DNA from: Clusia tigrina
Taxonomy: Eukaryota; Arthropoda; Insecta; Diptera; Clusiidae
Reading direction: 5' to 3'
Length of the DNA stretch: 64,000 nucleotides
NCBI GenBank assembly: GCA_920105625.2
Contig: OV050030.1
Coordinates: forward strand, 167,893,315-167,957,314
A model generated the notes under the pieces. That model ran no database searches. It worked only from the letters and a program-made list of their open reading frames with translations, and had not been told where the DNA came from. Position 1 is the stretch's first letter, and every line of letters begins with the position of its first letter. A program made the translations under genes and the position numbers. Below, in pieces: positions 1 through 11,079 of this stretch.

Positions 1-2
1 TA

Positions 3-765
3 ATGGTTGGATCTAGTTGCAGCAAGAGTGATGCTGAAAATGACGACCGCATGGTACAGTGCGATCGGTGCGATAAGTGGTACCACTTCAATTGCGTCGG
101 AGTTAATAGCAGAGTAGCCAATATTAGCTGGAATTGTGCAAATTGCAATACATCTAAGAGCCCGGACAAATTGAGTGCTGCAGCTCCTCCGGCAAATATG
201 CAATTCGGAATCCACTGTAAAGATCGCCCAGAAGCATCATCATCGCCAGCAGCCGAAGTGGACATTGCATTACCAACAACAACAACACTAGGTGGAGTGC
301 AGAAGATGGCGCTGCACATCTGCCAAGAGATTTTGGCATACCTATTAACCAAACGCTAATAACTACAGGCGGCGCAGTAGCGTCAAGTTTAGCAATGCAG
401 CCACCCCTATCAACGTGCCCAGCAACATTGTATCCATACACTTCGAATCAAATTAATACAGTGCAGTGTGCAACATTGACAAACATTGCTCCGCCACACA
501 TGTTGCGTGATAACAATTCAACGGAGCATGATGGCTCAAAATCAAAAAAGGTCGAATTAAACTGGCCATGTTAGAGGAAGAAAGACGAAGCCAACAGAGC
601 TATTTAGAACGAAAATACGAACTATTAGCACAATCACAGGACATTTCGCCAGAAAATTGTAATAAATTCTCTTACCAACGCACGCCAACTCAAACACAAT
701 AGCAGCAAGACAAGCCATTCCAAAAGAGTCGCCGCATTTTAATGGCAACCCGGAGGAGTGGCCTC
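3..765 (+). pseudogene. BEL/Pao Gag 5' part with PHD finger, unit 1
   Basis: This is the N-terminal part of a BEL/Pao retrotransposon Gag. An opening PHD-like zinc finger shows QCDRCDKWYHFNC followed by WNCANC. Next come a low-complexity stretch, a coiled-coil segment (LEEERRSQQSYLERKYELL, 578-640) and the start of the Gag core, which in unit 2 reads DPEEWPL. The order PHD, coiled coil, then EEWPLF is the known layout of insect Pao/BEL Gags. The frame shifts near 300 and again before 570, and in this copy near 700. The gene stops dead at 765 where the 3' tail of element A is joined. Only one cysteine of the first PHD zinc pair is visible. Confidence 0.82.
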
Positions 766-1023
766 TAGGTAGGTAGGTAGGTAGGAGTGGCCGCCCAGTT
801 TGCCAAAAGCACACTTGAGCACACATAATGGCCCATTGTGATACCACGGTGTGGCGCCGTGCAAGCACTGACTAAAAAGTTCCCATACTTGGGATGGTGA
901 TAGTCAGCGCAAGGACAGCGCCTGGAAAGGCACGACTCCCCCGTCATGTTTCAGGAAACCATCCTGATACTTTGATGAACCTGGCTATGTCCCTAATATT
1001 AATGGATGACAGCTCTGCCAGGC

Positions 1024-1857
1024 TTATGGGGCACCAAAGGTGCGAATTATTCTTCTGCTCAAGGATGGGCAGTGGCATAAGAGGTGGAAAACCGTCTCGT
1101 CCTCCTCCTCGAAGCCACAGCCTCGGCAAAAGTCATTTGAGGGTAGGCCCAGTCTTTTTGCGTGCTGTCCCATTATGCAGTGGCCGGTCAAAATCGACAC
1201 AGTTGTCGACAGTGATACGCGATCAAGTCGAAGAAGTTGATTGGTTCTGTTTTTGTCCATTCTTGCCCAAGTTAGTCTAGCCGTGTGGCAGGATTCCTCG
1301 TTAGCCCACGATTTGTAGGCGTCAGCCAGATATTTCCGTTTGTTTTCGAGCTTGGCTGTTGCCAGTGGAATGCCGATGTTTACGGAGGAGTGAATGTCGT
1401 GCATTAGCGTGCCTGCCTTGGCAAGCTCATCCGCCTCGCAGTTTCCCGGAATTTCGCTATGTCCAGGAACCCAGACTAGGCGCACCCGAGAGTAACTTGC
1501 CAGCTCATTTAAAGAAGTTCGACATTCATGAACTAGTCTTGATGTGGCCGTGGAGCCAAAAAGAGATTTAATGGCGGCCTGGGTGTCTGAGGAGATAGAT
1601 ACGTCAACTGCGCCGATATCACTACTCAGCATCCATTTGGCTGCGTGGTAAATGGCCATGACCTCAGCTTGAAAAACGCTGCAATGGTCTGGGAGACGTA
1701 GGGAGATGTTTAAGTCCAGCTTGTCGGAAATACCGCTGCCGACTCTACCTCCAAGCTTGGAACCGTCGGTGTAGATTTCGACTGTTTCACCGACGATTAG
1801 GTTTTCTGAAGTCCAGTCGTTTCTTCTTGGAATAGTGAGGTCGAATGCCCTGTTCAA
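1024..1857 (-). pseudogene. A copy 1 ORF2: RNase H domain and C-terminal CCHC
   Basis: This is the C-terminal part of ORF2. The RNase H fold shows its acidic residues in order: YTDGS, FQAEV, SSDTQAA and the GNCEADELA motif. The last is preceded by WVPGHSEIPG, as in retroelement RNases H. The end carries a zinc-knuckle-like CRGCGF...HLLCHC. RNase H removes the RNA strand after first-strand synthesis. The frame is open for 277 codons but is out of frame with the RT part upstream, so this is a fragment and not a separate gene. Confidence 0.85.
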
Positions 1858-2984
1858 ATCGGGATAGATAGATATAATCGATAAAGTTGGGGACAGGTGG
1901 ATCCTGATTCAGAATTGAAGCATGGGCTGTCAGGGTTATGCGCCAGTGCGAAAGAGCGTTAAGTCTAATCGCTGTTGGCTTGGCTTGTTGCTTAACTGCC
2001 AGGTTCCAGAGGAGGGGTGATAAAACACCCCCTTGTGGCGTGCCCCTGTTAACCACCCTCCTTGCTGGGCACTGCCGATCGTGGAAGTGATGATTTTAGA
2101 TATTAGTAGAAACTTTATAAATTTAAGAAGGCCTGAATTCAGTTTAAGGTTATAGAGTGCGGAAATGGCAGCGTTGGGGGCATACATTGTTGAATGCTCT
2201 CTCGATGTCCAGAAATATGGCAAGTGTGAATTCCTTGTACGCCAAGGATTTGTCAACTTGAGAAATGGGAGAATGAAGTGCTGTTTCAACCGATTTTCCT
2301 TTAGAGTAAGCGTGTTGAGATACAGAGAGAAGAGAAGGGTTGATCGATGTCCTGATATGTAGGTCAAGAGCTCTTTCTAGAACCTTAAGAAAAAAGGATG
2401 TTAGACTTATGGGTCTGTAATCCTTAGGTTTGATGTGTGAGGCCCTCCCAACTTTTGGGATGAAGACGACCCGAGCCAGCGTAAGGGAATATATTGCAAT
2501 CTGAGGCTTGCTTTATATATTTGTGGCAGCCATGGAAGGATAAACTCTTCCCCATTTTGGATATCGGGAGGAATGATGCTGTCCGGTCCGGGGGCCTTGT
2601 ATGGATTAAAGGTTTGAATGGACCACTCAAGGTGACTTTTTGTCACTTGGAATGTGGGGAGGCTATCATGGGAAACCTGCTCCACCTGGTTGAGTGCTTG
2701 ATCCGCTGAGGCGAAACTCCCTGGGAAGTGGGTGTTTAGCAGGATATCAAGGGTTTCGGCGCTTGAGTGAGTCCAGCTGCCATCTGGTTTTTGGATACAG
2801 TCAAGTGCTTTGCTAGAGGAGTGGAGAATTTTACGAAGACAGCTACCCTCGGACGTCGATTCAATGCTTTCGCAAAATTCCTTCCATGACGCTCGTTTCC
2901 CTCGCCTAATGGCGTATTTAACTCTTTTTGTTTATTTTGGAAAGGGGCCCAATCAGCTGCAACTTTAGCTTTGTTGAAAAGCAT
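1787..2984 (-). pseudogene. A copy 1 ORF2: reverse transcriptase, YxDD region deleted
   Basis: Recognisable RT blocks appear in several frames: YKAPGPDSIIPPDIQNG (finger region, about 2610-2550), a palm segment with FLDI (about 2220) and TPQGGVLSPLLWNL (2050-2000). Directly after the last block, at about 1990-1997, the sequence jumps to KQQAK and a region typical of the stretch before RNase H. The segment expected to hold the YxDD site and thumb is absent. Frameshifts lie near 2410 and 2300. The product cannot be an active polymerase. Confidence 0.8.
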
Positions 2985-3097
2985 TCTACAAGTTTTGCGA
3001 AGGCTTGCAATTTCCGAGTTCCACCACGGAGGTTTAATTTTGACCCGTGGTTCGGAAGTGGTGCAAGAAATATGAGTGGCTTTTTTAATCTCTGTGG

Positions 3098-3870
3098 TCA
3101 GATCGTCGACCGCCCGATCAATGTCGGGACAGTTGTGGATAATGATGACCCCAGTTTGAGCCGGAAAAGAAGCCAGTTCGTGTTTTTCCTATTGACTGGT
3201 TTAAGAGAACCTGTATTGCCTGTAGTCTCCCTCGAGTCAATGGCAAAGGTGATATAGCAGTGGTCTGAAACGGAGCATTCCTGTGAGACGAACCAACTGC
3301 TTATCATGTTGGCGTAGTTATCGCTGACGAGGGTTATGTCGAGCACTTCCTTCCTGACGGATGTAAGGATGGTCGGCTCATTTCCCCGGTTAGCAATGCC
3401 TAAGTTATTTGAAATGATGAGGTCGAAAAGACACTCACCTCGATCGTTTGTGCCGGAGCTGCCCCATATTTCGTGATGGGCATTGGCATCGGCGCCGATA
3501 ATTACCGGAATCTGTTTCTGGTGGGCTACCGCAACCATTTGCTTTAGTATGTCTGGTGGCGGAGAGTCGCCATAGTCATGAGCCATGTAGTTAGAGGAGA
3601 TCCAGAAGGTCCGTGGACCCATGTCAATGACCATGGCAATATTGTCTTTGTCACTGAATCCAAGGAGTAAAAGAGCATTGACGCAGTTTTTTACCAGAAT
3701 GCAGGATCTTGGTTTCCCTTGATCCTCGATATATACCATACGATATCCGTATGCATTGAGACCAGAAACCCGGTCATTTACGACCCAAGGTTCTTGGACG
3801 TGAATGAGCTCCCCCCTAAATCCGAGAGGCGGAGAAGTAGGGCTGCCGAGGCAGTTTTCGAATGCTGATG
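3098..3870 (-). pseudogene. A copy 1 ORF2: APE-type endonuclease
   Basis: This is the endonuclease domain that nicks target DNA in non-LTR elements. Visible motifs are VIIGADANAHHEIWGS, NDRGE, LDITLVS and VSDHCYI. They match the catalytic Asp/Asn, the structural Ser/Asp and the terminal SDH motif of the family. The domain is open for 213 codons from 3739. The start of ORF2 (ILVQEPW-like) lies above it near 3800, out of frame. It is cut off from RT by a further frame break. Confidence 0.82.
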
Positions 3871-3921
3871 GTTAATCTCTAGTACCTTCAGCATTGTCTA
3901 GAAGAGTGGTTATGGTGGAAT

Positions 3922-5351
3922 TCAACTCTTCCTCTTCGGACATTGGATAGATGTATCCACCAGCCGCATCCGTGTCCATGTGGTCGATGAATTCTCCGAC
4001 CAGTTCGGAAGTTGAGAAGCGCTGCTTCTGTTTGTTACGGAGCACATACTCTCGTTGTCACTACCCGGCAAAGGGTTGAGAGCCGGGCCCGAGCAGCTAG
4101 GCTCATTGGCAGTGGTTTGTGGGACAGGACCAGCTGGGGGAGGCTGTTGGGGGGCTTGGGCATCGACCTTGTAGATGCGGAGAGTGATGGCTCCAAAGCC
4201 ATAGTTAATCACCCCCTCGCGGGAGATGATGGAAACAAGGGATTGCTCGTTCAAAATGATGGTGACCTCACGCAAAGTGCCTTTGGGATCACCAACTTTC
4301 GCGACCTTCCAGCCGTTGGTGGGAAGATCGGTATTGCTGAGCTTGAGGATCTTTAAGATTACCTCAGGCTCAGAGGGCTCGGCAGGAAGCCATATTTTGG
4401 AGCGAGGGCGTCGGGGAACCTGGTCTAAAGGTACCGCATTGAGCTTTGCACCTGGCCAGATCTCACCTACCCTATTGATCGCTACCTTATATAGATCCGC
4501 CGAGCGTTGGTCCGAGCAAGATATGATCTAAATATGTCCTTGGTACCACCCTGCGTCACGGCAGCTGGGTGAAGGACCAGGGTTAAGGGACCTCAACGAA
4601 AATTGGTAACAGTGCCATTTCGACCTGTCTCCAATTGGCAGGAGTAATGGTCCCATCGGCATTGGCAGAGTCGACCACAGCCCATGTGAGGCTCTCTTTC
4701 ACAATCTCACTAAGCGGTTTCGAGAGCTTAGGCTTGGGGGTAGCCAGCCTTACACGCTTAGGGATGCTTGGGTGGATTGGCCGGGCGAACGGCTGATTTG
4801 TGCCTCTTGGGGTTACCAGCTGCTTGTGTAGTCGAGGAGTGGACACGCACGTCAACGTGTGCTTTTGCCCACTCAAGCTTGCCCTTGTCGTATTCTGACG
4901 GTTGAGAAGGTTCTGTACCGTTGAGCTTCGTCAAAATACGGTAAGCCGCTCTACGCATCCTGTACGCCCTTGTACTCGGGTTCACGTTGGTAGGTGCACC
5001 TGAAGGAGGAGCGGTACGGGAAGCAGTTTCCATCGACTTGTGAGGCAATATCGAGGCGTTTGCTGAAGTGGACTTTGGCGGAGCGACTGCTGCTGGTTTG
5101 TGAGTCAATACCTTAGCAGCCGCTGAAGAGCCTGGGGACAGCAAAGAGCTCGTGGGTGGCTTATTAGCCGAAACTGTGGTGCTTGTTGAAGGGGCAGTGC
5201 TTATGCTGGTTGTCTTTGAACCAAGGGCGGGGGTGTTGCTGGTGGGCATTTGTCTAGCCAGGGTTTTGCGCGTCCCTAAGGGGATATGCGCGGAAATTTT
5301 GTTTGTGTTTTTAGTTTTTGTTGTGTCCATGCGAGAAGGGTCCCCACTCAA
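3922..5351 (-). pseudogene. A copy 1 ORF1 (nucleic-acid-binding protein)
   Basis: ORF1 opens at 5351 with a Thr/Ser/Pro/Ala-rich low-complexity region of about 130 residues. A basic, helix-prone segment and a C-terminal region with the block REVTIILNEQSL...INYGFGAITLRIY (4275-4170) follow. That block is also found in element C, which ties the two families together. The frame breaks near 4800-4580 and 4300. This copy has the long version of the N-terminal region (SANKPP present), like unit 2 and the fragment at 28062. Confidence 0.7.
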
Positions 5352-5830
5352 AGCCGCTATCTCAGTACGAACGTGTGGTCACTAAGTACGGTCCCATGGT
5401 TATCTATGCAGATGCAGGGAGGTCATGCGAGGGGTGGCACAAGCCCTTATGGGGGCCAGTGCTAATCGGGACTTCCACTCAACCGAACCCACACTACCGA
5501 CTTAACGGCAGCAGACGTCGAACGTACTTTGAGGCCTGCCAAGGTTTTAACGGGACGGGGGCAGCTGCAACCTTAGACTGGAGCCGTTCACACCCAAGTT
5601 TCACCTTGGTGCTACCGTGACAAAAGACAGCTAGGTCCAGAAAATTACAGCTAAGAGCCCAGGGCAATCAGAACAGTTACATTGGTCCAAAGAGAAGTCC
5701 GGGGACGAAGGATGGGGGTCGTGCCAATTGGTGCTACTGAACTCCCGTGCCAGAAAACAGTAGCACCTGGGGGAGTGTAGACCATTTAGCGTAACCCAGG
5801 GGGCACCGCGTGGAGGCGATCTACATTACA

Positions 5831-6695
5831 CCCCTTGTTTAATCTAAGCGAAGTGCCATTAATTTTGGGCAGAATGAATACCTATACCTTCTAGTGAACA
5901 GAGCATGACTTCAGTTATTGCTGGATTTAGACTGAGATCTAATTCGGTGCACCAATTAGTCAGGGTGTCTGGTGCATAGCTTAACTTTTTAGAAAGCATT
6001 TGAGGGAATTTGCTGGAGGTAGTGATAGCGATGTCGTTTGCATAACCTATTCCGCTGCAATCGCGCTCTAACAGTCTTTTGAGGGCAGTGTTAACTGCTA
6101 CATTTCAGAGGGGATGGGGATAAGATCCAACTTTGAGGTGTGCCTCTGCTCACTGCCCTTTGTCAGCAAGCATTGCCAATACTGGATGGGTTTGTCCTTG
6201 CTCTGAGCAGGTGCTAAATGAATTTGACAAGACTGACGTCTAGATTCAGATCTAATAGAGCTGTAACTATGCCATTGGGGCATACATTATTAAATGCGCA
6301 TTCAATGTCGAGAAAGACGGCAAGAGTGTATTCCTTGAAGGCAAGGGATTTATCTGCCTGAGATATGAGCACATGAAGCGCAGTTTCCACCGACTTGCCC
6401 TTGGTGTAGGCTGTTGGGATTGGAGACAAGGGTTGGATTGAAGGAAGTCCTGATATGGACATCCAGGACCCTTTCCAACATCTTCAGAAGGAACGAGGAC
6501 AGACTGATTGGACTGTAGTCATTTGGTTTAGTACTTGTAACTCCCTTCAGATAATAATAATGTAGATCAATCTGAGGCAGGCGTTTTAGATGCATACTAG
6601 CCATGGCAGAATTAAATGGGCTCCCTTTTGTATATCCGCCGGGATGATACCAACCGGACCCGGCGACTTAGAGGGGTCAAAATTGTGAATGGGCG
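5831..6695 (-). pseudogene. B fragment 1: non-LTR reverse transcriptase core
   Basis: This is an RT piece related to but clearly different from A. In minus order it runs SPGPVGIIPADIQKG, KGKSVETALHVL, FLDIECAFNNVC, YANDIAITTSSKF, then a segment ending near FTRxYNIPPF. The catalytic site reads YAND, not the usual YADD. The piece is truncated on both sides, by A at the left and by the BEL leader at the right. Several frame breaks and stops mean it is not functional. Confidence 0.75.
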
Positions 6696-7127
6696 TGTAC
6701 ATATGTATAAATATGAAGTAACTGCTCTATCAGGCCACTTCTAGTTATACATATGTATGAATACGAATAACGTTAATATCAGACCACTTTTACTTTATTC
6801 ACCTTGGACCTAATGACACTTGTATGTACATCCGAATGCCAGTTTACCTTTAACAATGGGTCGAATCGCAACAAACTTATTTTAAAGTTTAAACAAAAAT
6901 TTAAATATTTAATATAGTGAAAGATCATATAAAATTAAAAAAATATATAAAATAACGTTTTTTCTATCAAAACGCTTGTTTCTCTCGCCGGTAAAGTCGG
7001 ACGTATAAAGCCAAAATACAAATCTTTAAAAGAAGTTTTTTTCTTAAACGCGTTGCGCGAAATTTATCAATAATTTAAATTAATATTTATACAAGTATAT
7101 CGGAAAATCGGTAACCGAAAAACTGAA
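6696..7127 (+). repeat. putative BEL LTR/leader, unit 1 to 2 border
   Basis: This AT-rich non-coding stretch runs from the end of B homology (TGTACATATG at 6696) to the Gag start. It has an imperfect repeat of about 47 bp at its start and a TATA-like GTATAAAG near 7013. Its place directly before a BEL Gag makes it the element's 5' LTR and leader. No second LTR is present, so the LTR end and the primer-binding site cannot be fixed. Confidence 0.5.
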
Positions 7128-7903
7128 GTGACAAATATAATGGTTGGATCTAGTTACAGCAAGAGTGATGCTGAAAATGACGACCGCATGGTACAGTGCG
7201 ATCGGTGCGATAAGTGGTACCACTTCAATTGCGTCGGAGTTAATAGCAGAGTAGCCAATATTAGCTGGAATTGTGCAAATTGCAATACATCTAAGAGCCC
7301 GGACAAATTGAGTGTTGCAGCTCCGCCGGGAAATATGCAATTCGGAATCCACTGTAAAGATCGCCCAGAAGCATCATCATCGCCAGCAGCCGAAGTGGAC
7401 ATTGCATTACCAACAACAACAACACTAGGTGGAGTGCAGAAGCCGGCGCTGCACATCTGCCAAGAGATTTTGGCATACCTATTAACCAAACGCTAATAAC
7501 TACAGGCGGCGCAGTAGCGTCAAGTTTAGCAATGCAGCCACCCCTATCAACGTGCCCAGCAACATTGTATCCATACACTTCGAATCAAATTAATACAGTG
7601 CAGTGTGCAACATTGACAAACATTGCTCCGCCACACATGTTGCGTGATAACAATTCAACGGAGCATGATGGCTCAAAATCAAAAAAGGTCGAATTAAACT
7701 GGCCATGTTAGAGGAAGAAAGACGAATCCAACAGAGCTATTTAGAACGAAAATACGAACTAGTAACACAATCACAGGATATTTCGCCAGAAAATTGTAAT
7801 AAATTCTCTTACCAATGCACGCCAACTCAAACACAATTAGCAGCAAAACAAGTCGTTCCACAAGAGCCGCCGCATTTTAATGCCGACCCGGAGGAGTGGC
7901 CTC
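7128..7903 (+). pseudogene. BEL/Pao Gag 5' part with PHD finger, unit 2
   Basis: Unit 2 copy of the PHD-Gag fragment. Its second part is the best preserved of the four, because 7705-7903 runs open through the coiled coil into LAAKQVVPQEPPHFNADPEEWPL. That stretch is the diagnostic start of the BEL Gag core. The first PHD cysteine (GSSC elsewhere) is Tyr here. The gene is cut at 7903 by the tail of A. Confidence 0.82.
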
Positions 7904-8160
7904 TAGGTAGGTAGGTAGGTAGGAGTGGCCGCCCAGTTTGCCAAAAGCACACTTGAGCACACATAATGGCCCATTGTGATACCACGGTGTGGCGCCGTGC
8001 AAGCACTGACTAAAAAGTTCCCATACTTGGGATGGTGATAGTCAGCGCAAGGACAGCGCATGGAAAGGCACGACTCCCCGTCATGTTTCAGGAGACCATC
8101 CTGATACTTTAATGAACCTGGCTATGTCCCTAATATTAATGGATGACAGCTTTGCCAGGC

Positions 8161-9186
8161 TTATGGGGCACCAAAAGTGCGAATTCTTCTTCTGTTCAAG
8201 GATGGGCATTGGCATAAGAGGTGGAAAACCGTCTCGTCCTCCTCCTCGAAGCCACAGCCTCGGCAAAAGTCATTTGAGGGTAGGCCCAGTCTTTCTGCGT
8301 GCTGTCCCATTATGCACTGGCCTGTCAAAACCGACACAGTTGTCGACAGTGATACGCGATCAAGTCGAAGAAGTTGATTGTTTTTGTCCATTCTTGCCCC
8401 AGTTAGTCTAGCCGTGTGGCAGGATTCCTCGTTAGCCCACGATTTGTAGACGCCAGCCAGATATTTCCGTTTGATTTCGAGCTTGGCTGTTGCCAGTGGA
8501 ATGCCGATGTTTACGGAGGGGTGAATGTCGTGCATTAGCGTGCCTGCCTTGGCAAGCTCATCCGCCTCGCAGTTTCCCGGGATTTCGCTATGTCCAGGAA
8601 CCCAGACTAGGCGCACCCGAGAGTAACTTGCCAGCTCATTTAAAGAAGTTCGACATTCATGAACTAGTCTTGATGTGGCCGTGGAGCCAAAAAGAGATTT
8701 AATGGCGGCCTGGGTGTCTGAGGAGATAGATACGTCAACTGCGCCGATATCACTACTCAGCATCCATTTGGCTGCGTGGTAAATGGCCATGACCTCAGCT
8801 TGAAAAACGCTGCAATGGTCTGGGAGACGTAGGGAGATGTTTAAGTCCAGCTTGTCGGAAATACCGCTGCCGACTCTACCTCCAAGCTTGGAACCGTCGG
8901 TGTAGATTTCGACTGTTTCACCGACGATTAGGTTTTCTGAAGTCAGTCGTTTCTTCTTGGAATAGTGAGGTCGAATTCCCTGTTCAAATCGGGATAGATA
9001 GATATAATCGATAAAGTTGGGGACAGGTGGATCCTGATTCAGAATTGAAGCATGGGCTGTCAGGGTTATGCGCCAGTGCGAAAGAGCGTTAAGTCTAATC
9101 GCTGTCAGCTTGGCTTGTTGCTTAACTGCCAGGTTCCAGAGGAGGGGTGATAAAACACCCCCTTGTGGCGTGCACCTGTTAACCAC
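8161..9186 (-). pseudogene. A copy 2 ORF2: RT end fused in frame to RNase H
   Basis: This is the longest open A segment, 341 codons, running from TPQGGVLSPLLWNL straight through the deletion joint (about 9120) into RNase H and the CCHC end. A 1-bp difference near 8943 puts the two parts in one frame here, whereas other copies are shifted. Catalytic acids of RNase H are present (YTDGS, FQAEV, SSDTQAA, CEADELA). The RT active site is still missing. Confidence 0.82.
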
Positions 9187-10113
9187 CCTCCTTGCTGGGC
9201 ACTGCCGATCGTGGAAGTGATGATTTTAGATATTAGTAGAAACTTTATAAATTTAAGAAGGCCTGAATTCAGTTTAAGGTTATAGAGTGCGGAAATGGCA
9301 GCGTTGGGGGCATACATTGTTGAATGCTCTCTCGATGTCCAGAAATATGGCAAGTGTGAATTCCTTGTACGCCAAGGATTTGTCAACTGGAGAAATGGGA
9401 GAATGAAGTGCTGTTTCAACCGATTTTCCTTTAGAGTAAGCGTGTTGAGATACAGAGAGAAGAGAAGGGTTGATCGATGTCCTGATATGTAGGTCAAGAG
9501 CTCTTTCTAGAACCTTAAGAAAAAAGGATGTTAGACTTATGGGTCTGTAATCCTTAGGTTTGGTGTGTGTGGCATTCCCAACTTTTGGGATGAAGACGAC
9601 CCGAGCCGTGCGCCAGCCTAAGGCAATATATTGCAATCTGAGGCTTGCATTATATATTTGTAGCAGCCATGGAAGGATAATCCCTTCCCCATTTTGGATA
9701 TCGGGAGGAATGGTGCTGTCCGGTCCGGGGGCCTTGTATGGCTTAAAGGTTTGAATGGACCACTCAAGGTGACTTTTTGTCACTTGGAATGTGGGGAGGC
9801 TATTATGGGAAACCTGCTCCACCTGGTAGAGTGCTTGATCCGCTTAAGCTAAACTCCCTGGGAAGTGGGTGTCTAGTAGGATATCAAGGCTTTCGGCGCT
9901 TGAGTGAGTCCAGCTGTCATCTGGTTTTTAGATACAGTCAAGGGCTGTGTTAGAGGAGTGGAGAATGCTTTCGCAAAATTCCCTCCATGACGCTCGTTTC
10001 CCTCGCCTAATGGCGTATTTAAACTTTTTTTTGTTTATTTGTGAAAGGTGCCCAATCAGCTGCAACTTTAGCTTTGTTGAAAAGCATTCTACAAGTTTTG
10101 CGAAGGCTTGCAA
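9187..10113 (-). pseudogene. A copy 2 ORF2: RT N-terminal part
   Basis: An open segment (9822-9280) carries YKAPGPDSTIPPDIQNG, DYRPISLTSFFLKVLE, YSKGKSVETALHS and FLDIERAFNNVC in order, the standard finger and palm blocks of non-LTR RT. It fails just after the last block by a frame break near 9300. Upstream, about 43 bp present in the other copies near 2830 are deleted. Confidence 0.8.
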
Positions 10114-10200
10114 TTTCCGAGTTCCACCACGGAGGTTTAATTTTGACCCGTGGTTCGGAAGTAGTGCAAGAAATATGAGTGGCTTTTTTAATCTCTGTGG

Positions 10201-11079
10201 TCAGATCGTCGACCGCCCGATCAATGTCGGGACAGTTGTGGATAATGATGACCCCAGTTTGAGCCGGAAAAGAAGCCAGTTCGTGTTTTTCCTATTGACT
10301 GGTTTAAGAGAACCTGTATTGCCTGTAGTCTCCCTCGAGTCAATGTCAAAGGTGATATAGCAGTGGTATGAAAAGGAGCATTCCTGGGATACGAACCAAC
10401 TGCTTATCATGTTGGAGTAGTTATCGCTGACGAGGGTTATGTCGAGCACTTCCTTCTTGACGGATGTAAGGAAGGTCGGCTCATTTCCCCGGTTAGCAAT
10501 GCCTAAGTTATTTGAAATGATAAAGTCGAAAAAACACTTACCTCGATCATTTGTGCCGGAGCTGCCCCATATTTCGTGATGGGCTACCATTTGCTTTAGT
10601 ATGTCTGGTGGCGGAGAGTCGCCAGTCATGTAGTTAGAGGATACCCAGAAGGTCCGTGGAACCATTTCAATGACCATGGCAACATTGTCTTTGTCACTGA
10701 ATCTAGGGAGTAAAAGGACAATAACGATATTTTTTACCAGAATGCAGGATCTTGGTTTACCTTGATCCTCGATATTTTCCATACGATATCCGTATGCATT
10801 GAGTCCAGAAACCCGGTCATTTATGACCCAAGGTTCTTGGACGAGAATGAGCTCCCCCGTAAATCCGGGAGCCGGAGAAGCAGGGCTGCCGAGACAGTTT
10901 TCGAATGCTGTTAATCTGCCTTTAGCATTGTCTGGAAGAGTGGTTATGGTGGAATTCAACTCTTCCTCTTCAGACATTGGAGAGATGTATCCACCAGCCG
11001 CATCCGTGTCCATGTGGTCGAAGAATTCTCCGACTAGTTCGGAAGTTGAGAAGCGCTGCTTCTGTTTGTTACGGAGCAC
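10201..11079 (-). pseudogene. A copy 2 ORF2: endonuclease missing catalytic GADAN
   Basis: This open frame of 292 codons joins the ORF1 end region, the start of ORF2 (ELILVQEPW) and the endonuclease. Compared with copy 1 it lacks about 18 residues before AHHEIWGS, including the GADAN motif with catalytic residues. The SDH motif reads SYH. It is open but should be inactive as a nuclease. Confidence 0.78.

Larger units (their letters stand above)
766..5830 (-). mobile_element. non-LTR retrotransposon A, copy 1 (LOA/I-type, RNase H bearing)
   Basis: This is a two-ORF non-LTR retrotransposon on the minus strand. From its 5' end it has a 5' UTR (5352-5830), ORF1 (about 5351-3922), then ORF2 with endonuclease, reverse transcriptase, RNase H and a CCHC end. 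The 3' UTR (about 1023-786) ends in five TAGG units (766-785 on the plus strand). An APE-type endonuclease plus RNase H places it near the LOA/I/R1 group. All reading frames are broken. The part of RT holding the YxDD catalytic site is missing. The 5' border is set by where homology to B begins and is good to about 10 bp. Confidence 0.85.
3..7139. repeat. composite tandem unit 1 (BEL leader/Gag - A - B)
   Basis: This is the first unit of the roughly 7.14-kb composite. The Gag start codon at 3 recurs at 7140, which gives a period of 7137 bp. The order is PHD-Gag fragment (+), element A (-), B fragment (-), then the BEL leader of the next unit. The same order and junctions recur at 29890 and 37026, so the composite was copied as one block of DNA. 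Confidence 0.9.

Noticed and set aside
766..785. TAGG and TTTAGG runs as insect telomere (TTAGG) repeats
   Set aside because: The units are TAGG or TTTAGG, only a few copies each, and always form the 3' tail of A-type elements.
557..868. Minus-strand frames through the Gag/A joints (for example 557-868, 30437-30748)
   Set aside because: They cross the junction of two elements and have no family match; they are shadows of the real frames.
894..1280. Plus-strand frames within A (894-1280 and its copies, also the frames near 2165, 3098, 4012 and 5152)
   Set aside because: They are antisense to the RNase H, RT, endonuclease and ORF1 parts of A, which have clear motifs on the minus strand.
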